Of a stretch of 18,839 bases of DNA, positions 7,717 through 14,350 are shown in pieces. A program made the translations under genes and the position numbers. The notes beneath the pieces are model-generated. The model was not told the DNA's origin. It saw only the letters and a list, made by a program, of their open reading frames with translations, and searched no databases. Origin of the DNA: Bacillota bacterium (GTDB lineage Bacteria > Bacillota > Clostridia > Oscillospirales > Acutalibacteraceae); the NCBI GenBank assembly GCA_030705695.1, contig JAUZPX010000032.1, forward strand, positions 1 to 18,839, given 5' to 3'. The number at the start of each line of letters is the position of its first letter. The stretch's first letter is position 1.

Positions 7717-8601
7717 CTATTTTATGTTGCTTGTGGTTATCCACCCAGTAACGGCATTTGTCTTTCCGACATTTGAAGTTGAATTTGTAATTCGTATTCT
7801 TCCGTTTGTCACGGTTGCGTCCCATAAGTAATATGTGCCGCTGATAGTTCCGGAAGCATTTGTAGCCGTGGAGCTTACATACAGGTTAGCTTTCGATAAC
7901 GTGATTTTTTGTCCTGCTTTAATTGTGGCATTTTTTATAGTTGTTGAAGCTTGAACAGCGGTAGGCTTTGGCCAGCCATTTAATCCGCCATTTTTAATAC
8001 ATGTAGGATAATCTTTTAAAAAGATATCGTCATCAAATATATGGCCTTTTATTTGCAAATCATCAGAATCTTGCCAAATACCAAAGCCATGTGTGTATTG
8101 ACATGTTGAATTCCATTGTGCAACCCACTTGTCAAACCTGTCCAAAGTTGATGAATTAAGCTGGTTGTCAAGCCATGAGAGATTTGCATAAAGCGATACA
8201 TAATATCCATCGTTACTTAAAGTTGATAAAAATGTATTGCAAATATTTATAAGTGTGCCGTTAGTTGGCATTCCGTGTTTTGATTTATAGCCATCGGCAT
8301 CTTCCATGTCAAATGCAATTGGTAAAGTTGGCTTTTTGCCTTTTAACATGCGTAATGCGTGATTTGCTTCGCTCTGTGCATCTGTTGTATTCAAAGCATA
8401 TGAATACAAATATGCGCCCCAATTAATTCCTAAACGTTCACATTCCGAAACGTTTCTTGCGAATTGCGAATCGTCTTGAGAAGCGATATCATTTCCAAAC
8501 CCAAGACGCAACATTGCGCATTGTATTCCCATAGATTTTATTGCGTTCCAATCGACGATTCCGTTAATTGCGGAAACGTCAATCCCTTTATACTGTGCCA
8601 T
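7717..8601 (-). CDS. GH25 family lysozyme (phage endolysin) with C-terminal SH3-like domain
   Basis: This is a Cellosyl/Cpl-1-type muramidase that hydrolyses the MurNAc-GlcNAc bond of peptidoglycan. In the 294-aa protein the GH25 barrel covers about residues 4-200: Asp8 in GIDVSA, the catalytic pair Asp98/Glu100 in AFDMED, WGAYLYSYAL (61-70), and FGIWQDSD (173-180) near the end. A proline-containing linker leads to about 75 residues of beta-rich sequence (219-294) that ends GWITTSNIK, as in SH3-type wall-binding domains. There is no signal peptide, consistent with holin-dependent release. The start ATG has GGAGGT just upstream. A cellular lysozyme is less likely, given the holin and fibre neighbours. 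Confidence 0.9.
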   Translation of the reverse strand: MAQYKGIDVSAINGIVDWNAIKSMGIQCAMLRLGFGNDIASQDDSQFARNVSECERLGINWGAYLYSYALNTTDAQSEANHALRMLKGKKPTLPIAFDMEDADGYKSKHGMPTNGTLINICNTFLSTLSNDGYYVSLYANLSWLDNQLNSSTLDRFDKWVAQWNSTCQYTHGFGIWQDSDDLQIKGHIFDDDIFLKDYPTCIKNGGLNGWPKPTAVQASTTIKNATIKAGQKITLSKANLYVSSTATNASGTISGTYYLWDATVTNGRIRITNSTSNVGKTNAVTGWITTSNIK

Positions 8602-8652
8602 TTTTATACCTCCAAATCATTTTAATTCCTTCACTGCATAATATGTAAATTG

Positions 8653-8772
8653 TTATGTTTCTGTGATTTCGTCTGCTCTAATCATAGCTTCAACCTCGGC
8701 TTTCCACCTCAAAGGCACTTCATCAACTGTCATTTCGTTATTTAAGATTTTGTTGTAATAAATCTTAGCCAT
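8653..8772 (-). CDS. Small CD1375-like phage protein, 39 aa
   Basis: A 39-codon frame starts MAKIYYNKILNNEMTVDEVP and continues with LRWKAEVEAMI. It resembles the tiny proteins annotated as the CD1375 family in clostridial prophages (short beta start, then a V-P-x-R-W/L helical segment), which sit between the tail fibre and the lysis genes, as here. Function unknown. It has an excellent GGAGG ribosome site in the end of the preceding gene, and its first 8 bases overlap that gene, which points to real, coupled translation. The family call is from memory of the pattern. Confidence 0.7.
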   Translation of the reverse strand: MAKIYYNKILNNEMTVDEVPLRWKAEVEAMIRADEITET

Positions 8773-8920
8773 TGTTTGTTGCCTCCTCTGTATTGGATTG
8801 CGGAATTATTGAAGCTAGCTCAACTAAAGCGTCTTCCAAGTCTTTATTTGCTTCTTTAAGAGCTTCGTTTTCTTGAATAAGATTGCTGATTTGTTCACTT
8901 GTAGAAATAAAATTAAACAT
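8765..8920 (-). CDS. Small coiled-coil phage protein, 51 aa
   Basis: The frame MFNFISTSEQISNLIQENEA continues with LKEANKDLEDALVELASIIP and stops after 51 codons. Residues about 9-39 form an amphipathic helix with hydrophobic residues at heptad-like spacing (I11, L14, I15, L21, L28, L32), so a short coiled coil is likely. AAGGAGG (8925-8931) lies 4 bases upstream and overlaps the fibre stop. The 3' end overlaps the next small gene by 8 bases. Small proteins with such a helix are common directly after the fibre in Firmicute phages. I do not recognise a named family, and the role (fibre chaperone, lysis accessory or structural) is open. Confidence 0.65.
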   Translation of the reverse strand: MFNFISTSEQISNLIQENEALKEANKDLEDALVELASIIPQSNTEEATNNG

Positions 8921-8929
8921 TTTTCCTCC

Positions 8930-11671
8930 TTAAATAATTACACAGATTGGCGAAAATTGATTTGCACTATTTGCCGCACAGTTTCCAATGCCACCCAGAT
9001 GGTTAACAACTTCAATGTTATAGCTGTTTGATACTGCGGGTGAGCGTAAGAAACAATCACTTGCGGCAGCACTACCGTTGCTATAAATAGATGAATAATA
9101 TTTAATTCTTTTTGATACATTATTTGTTGTGGTGGAACTTGCCATAGCAGCATAATACGGATATGCGTTGCCTTCTGCAATTCCGTTATTGTTTCCGCCG
9201 TAAACTTCCGTAACTGATGGCAAAAATATTAATTCATCACTTGATGCAAATCCTCCGCCGTCAATTGAAGGTAATGCCGTGTATTTCTTTACGTTTCCAA
9301 GTACTGCTGTAAAATCACTGTCTAAGCCATACAAGAATCCTGAATTGGTTGCTGATGTATGAGTATCCCATATATTCTTAGCGTTAAACCAGTTTACTGC
9401 TGAAGAATTAAGCCATTGCCTGATATTAGATTGCAGCCAGTTGTTGTTTCCGTAAGTTGCTCGGTTTGCATCGTTCTTTTCGTAATATGTATTAGCAGTA
9501 ACTGCTGAACCAACTGTTACCGTTGCCGCATTGTAGTTTGTTCCGTCATAGGTGTAATATGTTTTACCACTTAAAAAAGTAGAATTAGTGGTTAAAGCAT
9601 ATAATTTTTCAGGATAATCCCAATATTCATAATTTGGATATGTTGTCCAGCTACCGGCAGGTTTTGTTCCAGAAGCGGAAGGTGTATAGCAGTTTGCCGG
9701 GACAGTCGGGAATGTAAGATTGACTGTTTGGTAATTCCATGTTGATGTATCGTTAGTTTCCTTAAAAAGAAAACCTGAAATGTTTGACGGATTAACCGCA
9801 ATTGTATAAAGCGATGTTGTTCCGGAAACAAGCGTCATGGCCTGAACGCCTGATTGATTACCCCAACAGTAGAAGTTTACGTTTGCCCAATTTGTTTGGG
9901 AGTTATCGAAATACAAAGTAACGGTATTTGATGAGCTTGATGTGGTTGTTATTGTATTGCCATTATAAAGGGGCAGACATTTATGGGTTTGAAGTGTTAA
10001 ACTGTGCGTTTTAGTGTTATCGCTTGGTGTTTCAGCATCAATTCCGATAATATCCCATGTAATAGTACCGTATTCTGAGTGAGAGCATTGTAGCTGATCA
10101 CCTACCTTGAATATCTTTGAAGCCTTACCTGCTCTTACAATGTTTTGAACAGCAGCCCAGCTGTCTACAGTTTTATTTACTATCGTATCAATATTAAGAG
10201 ATAAATTTGCTACTTCATTTATTGCATCTTGTACATTTGTCGATGATAAAACTGAGCCTGTGGTGTTGTATGTAATTCCTGAAGCTTCCGTAGAAATATT
10301 ATCAAAGCTTTTTCCGCTGTCAACTATATTTCCGTTTGCATCGAGAGTTGCGATATGTCCTGCTGTCGGATTGATTGCTTTGGCTGCGAGTGCGGAAAGA
10401 GAGGTATTAATTGAAGAAATATTGTTAGTGTTTGTTGAGATTAGTGATTGTAACAGATTATCAGCATCACGCCTGTTATGAGTTTCGTTTGTTATATTTG
10501 TAGCGTTTGTTTGTGCAACGGATAAGGCACTGTCAGCTGATGTCTGAGCATCGTTTATTGCGGTGTATATTGCATCATCGTTAAGTGCGCCGTCAAATTC
10601 GTAATAGAAAGATTCGTAGGCAGATGGAGTTGTTACGCCGTTATCGATAAACTCTAACATTACCGACGATTCATCCGAAATTAAGTAAGAAAATCTAATA
10701 TATCCGTCTGTGCCAAGTCCACAATAATTATTTACAGGGCAACCATTGAAAATCGAATTGAATTCAGGTGGAATTACCTGATTAACATTTGACAAACCTA
10801 TTGCATTTTTTTCAGAATCGTAAAACGCAATTGCATGAATTTGCGGTGATATCATAAATCTTTGTAAATTAGGAGCATAAATATAATCACTTGTTTTAGA
10901 TTTATAATCCGCAATTATATTAACGCCTGTAGCGGTGCTATTAATTCCGTTTGCATATTGAAATGTAATAGTACCTGCCGTGCTTGTTTTATAATTGAAT
11001 TTGTTTTTTCCAATAGTTAAAAAATCAGTGTTTTCAGGTGCGATTGCCCCGCTTTTAATTTTGTCTGTTGTTACAGCGTTTGTTGCAAGTTTTTGGGTTG
11101 TTACTGAAAAATCATTTACTGTTCCGGGATCTCCCTTCGGCCCTTGAGTACCTTGAGAAGAATTTCCTGAGTCTTCATATTGCTTTGTTTCATCATTGTA
11201 GCAAAACCAATTTTTATTACTACCGATAATTGGTGGATGAGCATCTAACTCTTTAATAGAATCTATTTTTGTTTCTATGTTTTGCTCAAACTGCAAAAAT
11301 TCCGAAACAATCGGAGAAGCAAAATATTCGGAATAATCAAGGGAATCCGATACCTCAAAATAATCTTCGTTAGTATGCCAGATTTCGCCGTTTGCGCTAT
11401 ATGCCTTGATTTGTGCAGAAACAAGGCCGTTTTCAGTAAGATGCTCTTTTTTAATATTCCAAGTTAGCGTTACTCCAGTTAAAGCCGCAGAACTTGGTAA
11501 AATTAAAAAATTGACAGCGCCGCTTTTGAATTTTAAATATAGCTTGTAGGTAAGGTTTGTGTTTCCGTTTATTACTTCAAACTGTTTTGTTGTTACAGCG
11601 TTGTCGCCTAAATAGCCGATAACCCGTTCTTCTTCTGGGATTATCATTTTACTGTTAAGAATTGTTATCAT
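8930..11671 (-). CDS. Phage tail/baseplate fibre with DUF6273 (C-type-lectin-like) C-terminus and a CBM26-like insert
   Basis: A 913-aa receptor-binding protein. The frame extends to a TTG at 11701, but ATG at 11671 with GAAAGGAGGA (11677-11686) is the clear start. Layout (residues): 1-110, BppU-like baseplate N-domain (MITILNSKMIIPEEER, KAYSANGEIWHTNEDYF); 174-184, collagen-like GTQGPKGDPG; 220-365, beta-rich module; 370-430, helical and probably trimerising stretch rich in Asn/Thr/Ser; 502-570, first part of DUF6273 (SWAAVQNIVRAG, GDQLQC, TWDIIGIDAETPSD); 582-662, insert like starch-binding CBM26 (VTLYFDN, NVNFYCWG, ISGFLFKETN); 688-733, tail-type beta repeat (FLSGKTYYTYDGTNY); 738-913, end of DUF6273 (YGNNNWLQSNIRQWLNS, CFLRSP, SPICVI). 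The last stretch resembles diversity-generating retroelement variable regions, but no reverse transcriptase is nearby. No promoter is evident between the nfo terminator and this start. Confidence 0.85.
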   Translation of the reverse strand: MITILNSKMIIPEEERVIGYLGDNAVTTKQFEVINGNTNLTYKLYLKFKSGAVNFLILPSSAALTGVTLTWNIKKEHLTENGLVSAQIKAYSANGEIWHTNEDYFEVSDSLDYSEYFASPIVSEFLQFEQNIETKIDSIKELDAHPPIIGSNKNWFCYNDETKQYEDSGNSSQGTQGPKGDPGTVNDFSVTTQKLATNAVTTDKIKSGAIAPENTDFLTIGKNKFNYKTSTAGTITFQYANGINSTATGVNIIADYKSKTSDYIYAPNLQRFMISPQIHAIAFYDSEKNAIGLSNVNQVIPPEFNSIFNGCPVNNYCGLGTDGYIRFSYLISDESSVMLEFIDNGVTTPSAYESFYYEFDGALNDDAIYTAINDAQTSADSALSVAQTNATNITNETHNRRDADNLLQSLISTNTNNISSINTSLSALAAKAINPTAGHIATLDANGNIVDSGKSFDNISTEASGITYNTTGSVLSSTNVQDAINEVANLSLNIDTIVNKTVDSWAAVQNIVRAGKASKIFKVGDQLQCSHSEYGTITWDIIGIDAETPSDNTKTHSLTLQTHKCLPLYNGNTITTTSSSSNTVTLYFDNSQTNWANVNFYCWGNQSGVQAMTLVSGTTSLYTIAVNPSNISGFLFKETNDTSTWNYQTVNLTFPTVPANCYTPSASGTKPAGSWTTYPNYEYWDYPEKLYALTTNSTFLSGKTYYTYDGTNYNAATVTVGSAVTANTYYEKNDANRATYGNNNWLQSNIRQWLNSSAVNWFNAKNIWDTHTSATNSGFLYGLDSDFTAVLGNVKKYTALPSIDGGGFASSDELIFLPSVTEVYGGNNNGIAEGNAYPYYAAMASSTTTNNVSKRIKYYSSIYSNGSAAASDCFLRSPAVSNSYNIEVVNHLGGIGNCAANSANQFSPICVII

Positions 11672-11703
11672 ACAATTCCTCCTTTCAATTCTCAAAAGCA
11701 AAT

Positions 11704-11734
11704 AAAAAAAGTTGCGTACTGCTACGCAACTTTT
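11704..11734 (-). terminator. Strong intrinsic terminator after nfo
   Basis: A perfect 12-base inverted repeat, AAAAGTTGCGTA (11707-11718) and TACGCAACTTTT (11723-11734), encloses a 4-base loop. On the - strand the stem runs into a seven-T tract. It lies 22 bases after the nfo stop and only 33 bases before the fibre start codon, so it separates the chromosomal operon from the phage cassette. Confidence 0.9.
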
Positions 11735-11755
11735 AATAAATTTTATATCCTGTTT

Positions 11756-12589
11756 TTATCGGCGGAGGCTTTTCAACAGTTTTATCTCTTCTCCGTAGCC
11801 TTCAAGGTCGTTAGGAGTTTCGAGATAAAACGGAATATCCCGAAGTTTTTGATGATTTATAATTCTTTCGATTGCTTCAAGTCCTAAAAATCCCTGACCG
11901 ATTTTTTCATGGCGGTCTTTGTGACTTTCAAAAGGATTTTTGCTGTCGTTAAGATGAATAGCGCATAAACGGTCAAGACCGATTATGCGGTCAAATTCTG
12001 AAAGTACTTCGTCTAGATTGTTTACAATATCGTATCCTGCATCATTTACATGGCATGTATCAAGGCATACACCCATTTTTTCAGAGAGTTTTACACCGTC
12101 AATGATCTCTTTAAGTTCTTCAAAACGGCTTCCGACTTCGCTGCCTTTGCCAGCCATAGTTTCAAGTAAAACTTTTGTAGTTTGTTCTTCTATAAGTACA
12201 GTATTTAATTGAGAAATAATCTGTTGAATGCCAGTTTCAATGCCTTGTCCGACATGGCTGCCGGGATGAAAATTATAAAAGCTGTGGGGGAGTGTTTCAA
12301 GACGTAAGAGGTCATCTTTCATAATGCTTAAAGCGAATTTGCGTGTTCGCTCATCGGCGGAACATGGATTCAGCGTATAAGGCGCATGGGCGAGAGGCGT
12401 GGCGAAATCATTTTCTTTCATAAGAGTAAGCAGTGCTTGTGTGTCGTTAGTGTCGATTTCCTTTGCAGCTCCGCCTCGAGGATTGCGAGTAAAAAACTGA
12501 AATGCATTTGCACCAATTGACAAAGCATCTTTTCCCATTGCCTCAAAACCTTTTGAAACAGAAAGATGACAGCCGATTTTAAAATCCAT
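11756..12589 (-). CDS. nfo: Endonuclease IV (AP endonuclease)
   Basis: Nfo cleaves DNA 5' to abasic sites and removes blocked 3' ends in base excision repair, using three zinc ions in a TIM barrel. The 277-aa length is standard. All nine metal ligands of the E. coli enzyme can be matched: His68 (AHAPY), His108 (NFHPGSH), Glu143 (LLETMAGKG), Asp177 and His180 (CLDTCH), His212 (IHLNDSK), Asp225 and His227 (KDRHEKIGQG), and Glu257 (FYLETPN). The N-terminus IGCHLSVSKGF and FTRNPRGG are typical. After CLDTCH the usual A-F/Y is V-N. The start at 12589 has AAAGG upstream. It is third in line after DUF1015 and the ferredoxin, though a hairpin lies between ferredoxin and nfo. Confidence 0.96.
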   Translation of the reverse strand: MDFKIGCHLSVSKGFEAMGKDALSIGANAFQFFTRNPRGGAAKEIDTNDTQALLTLMKENDFATPLAHAPYTLNPCSADERTRKFALSIMKDDLLRLETLPHSFYNFHPGSHVGQGIETGIQQIISQLNTVLIEEQTTKVLLETMAGKGSEVGSRFEELKEIIDGVKLSEKMGVCLDTCHVNDAGYDIVNNLDEVLSEFDRIIGLDRLCAIHLNDSKNPFESHKDRHEKIGQGFLGLEAIERIINHQKLRDIPFYLETPNDLEGYGEEIKLLKSLRR

Positions 12590-12631
12590 TTTTTTACATC
12601 GCCTTTCAAATATGTAATCAATAAGAAAATT

Positions 12632-12653
12632 GGGCCGATATAATAACCGGCCC
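12632..12653 (-). terminator. Hairpin between ferredoxin and nfo
   Basis: GGGCCG (12632-12637) and CGGCCC (12648-12653) pair around a 10-base loop. On the - strand the stem is followed by AATTTTCTT, a weak T tract. It lies just beyond the ferredoxin stop and 43 bases before the nfo start, so it probably lowers rather than abolishes read-through into nfo. Confidence 0.55.
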
Positions 12654-12661
12654 TTTTAAAT

Positions 12662-12850
12662 TCAAGATAAATCGATAACCGAAACAGGGCAGCTTTCACG
12701 TGCTTCTGATGCGGATTCTTCTGCTTCGGGGGAAACAGGGTTATGCTTTACATATGCAATCTCATTTTCGTCCTTGTCAAAAACTTCTGGGCAAATCTGA
12801 GAGCAAAGTCCGCAGGCAATACATCCGTCTTTGTTTACATCTGCATTCAT
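12662..12850 (-). CDS. Single-cluster 4Fe-4S ferredoxin
   Basis: A 62-aa electron carrier. Cys10, Cys13 and Cys16 (CIACGLC), together with Cys54 (SCPVSVI), match the four ligands of single [4Fe-4S] ferredoxins of the Bacillus thermoproteolyticus/Thermotoga type. Cys20 in QICPEVF is an extra cysteine at the place where some of these ferredoxins have a non-ligand Cys. The middle is acidic (DKDENE, EAEES), as expected for a soluble donor. There is no second CxxCxxC motif, so it is not an 8Fe clostridial ferredoxin. A strong AAGGAGG precedes the ATG. It follows the DUF1015 gene by 44 bases and is probably co-transcribed with it. The redox partner is not indicated. Confidence 0.93.
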   Translation of the reverse strand: MNADVNKDGCIACGLCSQICPEVFDKDENEIAYVKHNPVSPEAEESASEARESCPVSVIDLS

Positions 12851-12894
12851 GTTGCAATCCTCCTTATTTAAAGATCACAACTATTATTTGCATA

Positions 12895-14175
12895 TTATTG
12901 CAACTGATTCACGACAAAACCTGTAATGAGTTTTGGATAAAAATAGGTTGATTTTTGAGGCATTTTTTCGCCAGCTGAAGCAACATCTCGAATTTCGGTA
13001 ACTTTTGTTGGATTTAAAATAAAAGCACACTGGCTTTTTCCTGATTTTACCGAATCGATTGCCTCGTCAAATATTTTTGTATATGTAAGATTAATTTGTT
13101 TTGCCATGTTTTCAGCATCAATTTTAAATAATTTTTGAAGTATAAGAGTGTGGAGTACAGTAACATCAAGCCCACGTGAAGCTTCGCTTTTTTGCGGCAA
13201 CATTTCGTTTATTACTTTCATATCTTTCAGAACAAGAATGGTATAATTATCACCGCCGCAATACATTCCAAATGCTTTTTTGCCTGATTTGAAGAGAACG
13301 TCAAGTTCCGCTTCCATAGAAGAAACATCTGTCTTCTCTATGATATCAAAATATTCTGCACAGTCTTTCTTTGCTTTTTCGCAGTCAAAAGACGGAAGAT
13401 CTCGAACAAGGCGGTGAGTTGGGAATACTACAAGTCCTTCATGCTGCATATCTACAAGAGCCATCATTTGATAATCGCAGGCGTCGCCAGGTTTGGCTTT
13501 TCCTGCTCCTCTGAGATAGTTTCTGTAATTTAGTGCTGTTTCATAGCGATGGTGTCCGTCAGCAATGTAAAGCTTTCTGTCTATAAAATCGGCAGCAATG
13601 CTGCTTATTGCGTCTTCGTCTGTGATAATCCACATTTTATGAGTAACATTGTCAGGGTCAGTCACACATAAATCGGGCTCTCCTTTTGAAAGCTCATCAA
13701 GAGCTTTTGTTGTTTTATGCTCTTCATCCATATATAAAGAGTAAATCTGGCTGAAATTGCAATTTGTGGCTTTCATCAAATTAAGTCTGTCTTCTTTTGC
13801 TTTTGACAAAGTTTCTTCATGGGGCAAAACAACGCCTTTTGAAAATTCTTCTATTTTAACACGGCAAATCAAACCTTTTACGCTTTTGCAAGCTCCATAT
13901 GCTGAAAAATCTTGCTCGTAAATATAGATTGCTTCTTTGTTTTCACGCACAAGAATGTCGTTTTGAAGCCAGTTATTCAAAATATCTGCCGCTTCATTGT
14001 ATGGATTTTCGCCCTTAGGTAACTCAAGACGAATAATATTATATTCGTTTTCTTTAATATAATCCAAGCGTTGTGCATCGCTAATAATATCATAGGGAGG
14101 GCAACAAAGAGTTTCTATTTCTCCTGCTTTTTCAGTATTATAGCGAAGTCCTTTGAATCCTTTTATTTCAGCCAT
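12895..14175 (-). CDS. DUF1015 family protein
   Basis: A 426-aa cytoplasmic protein of the DUF1015 (COG4198) family. Family landmarks are FKGLRYN near the start, CCPPYDII (24-31), HEETLSKAKEDRLNLMKATN (119-138) with NFSQIYSLY, and ADGHHRYETAL (205-215). No transmembrane segment or signal peptide is seen. The GHHRYETA box looks like the GxxR box of ParB/Srx-fold proteins, a superfamily that includes an archaeal ADP-dependent serine kinase; any such activity here is speculation. In many clostridia the gene lies near serine biosynthesis genes, but none are in this window. The ATG at 14175 has AAGGAAGG upstream and its own strong promoter. The ferredoxin follows on the same strand. Confidence 0.9.
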   Translation of the reverse strand: MAEIKGFKGLRYNTEKAGEIETLCCPPYDIISDAQRLDYIKENEYNIIRLELPKGENPYNEAADILNNWLQNDILVRENKEAIYIYEQDFSAYGACKSVKGLICRVKIEEFSKGVVLPHEETLSKAKEDRLNLMKATNCNFSQIYSLYMDEEHKTTKALDELSKGEPDLCVTDPDNVTHKMWIITDEDAISSIAADFIDRKLYIADGHHRYETALNYRNYLRGAGKAKPGDACDYQMMALVDMQHEGLVVFPTHRLVRDLPSFDCEKAKKDCAEYFDIIEKTDVSSMEAELDVLFKSGKKAFGMYCGGDNYTILVLKDMKVINEMLPQKSEASRGLDVTVLHTLILQKLFKIDAENMAKQINLTYTKIFDEAIDSVKSGKSQCAFILNPTKVTEIRDVASAGEKMPQKSTYFYPKLITGFVVNQLQ

Positions 14176-14206
14176 TTTTTACCTTCCTTATTTTTATTTC
14201 TAAAAT

Positions 14207-14235
14207 ATTATACTACTCAGTAAAGAATGTTTCAA
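14207..14235 (-). promoter_or_regulatory. Predicted sigma-A promoter for DUF1015-ferredoxin(-nfo)
   Basis: On the - strand TTGAAA (14230-14235) and a perfect TATAAT (14207-14212) are 17 bases apart, and the start codon is 31 bases downstream. This is among the best consensus matches in the window. Confidence 0.65.
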
Positions 14236-14275
14236 GATTGCCTGAAAAAATATCAAGTAATAGCTTATATTTCTA

Positions 14276-14304
14276 TTGATTTCATGGTGGAATTGATTTA
14301 CAAT
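14276..14304 (+). promoter_or_regulatory. Predicted sigma-A promoter for the glycosyltransferase-ligA pair
   Basis: TTGATT (14276-14281) and TACAAT (14299-14304) are 17 bases apart. The expected start of transcription, near 14311, leaves a leader of about 40 bases to the GTG start. A second TTGATT (14293) and TATAAT (14310) are too close together (11 bases) to work as a pair. The region is divergent from the DUF1015 promoter about 40 bases away. Confidence 0.45.
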
Positions 14305-14350
14305 ATTTTTATAATTTTAGAATTATTTGCTGCCGAAAGGAGTCGGAGCC

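Larger units (their letters stand above)
7011..11671 (-). mobile_element. Phage-derived tail fibre and lysis cassette (prophage remnant or domesticated module)
   Basis: Five genes on the - strand follow the usual 3' end of a siphophage/myophage late operon: fibre, two tiny proteins, endolysin, holin, terminator. Every frame is intact, with good ribosome sites on most. Nothing else of a phage is here: no head, portal, terminase, tape measure, integrase, repressor or tRNA attachment site. The flanks are ordinary chromosomal genes, nfo at 11756 and the CofE-like gene at 6927. I saw no convincing flanking direct repeat by eye, so element ends are set by the fibre start and the terminator. Confidence 0.75.

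Noticed and set aside
8454..8466. GAAACGTTTC palindrome as a LexA or CcpA operator
   Set aside because: It lies well inside the lysozyme coding region, fits neither consensus well and is probably codon-driven.
8930..11671. A complete diversity-generating retroelement
   Set aside because: No reverse transcriptase, accessory protein or template repeat was found on either strand; only the variable-type protein domain is present.
11672..11701. TTG at 11701 as fibre start
   Set aside because: It would place the start before the very strong GAAAGGAGGA site that clearly serves ATG 11671.
7011..11756. Attachment-site direct repeats flanking the phage cassette
   Set aside because: Only short AT-rich similarities were visible by eye on the two sides; none is long enough to call a core site.
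12700..12951. Frame of 83 codons opposite the ferredoxin
   Set aside because: It mirrors a clear ferredoxin and the DUF1015 end; composition and lack of ribosome site mark it as a shadow.
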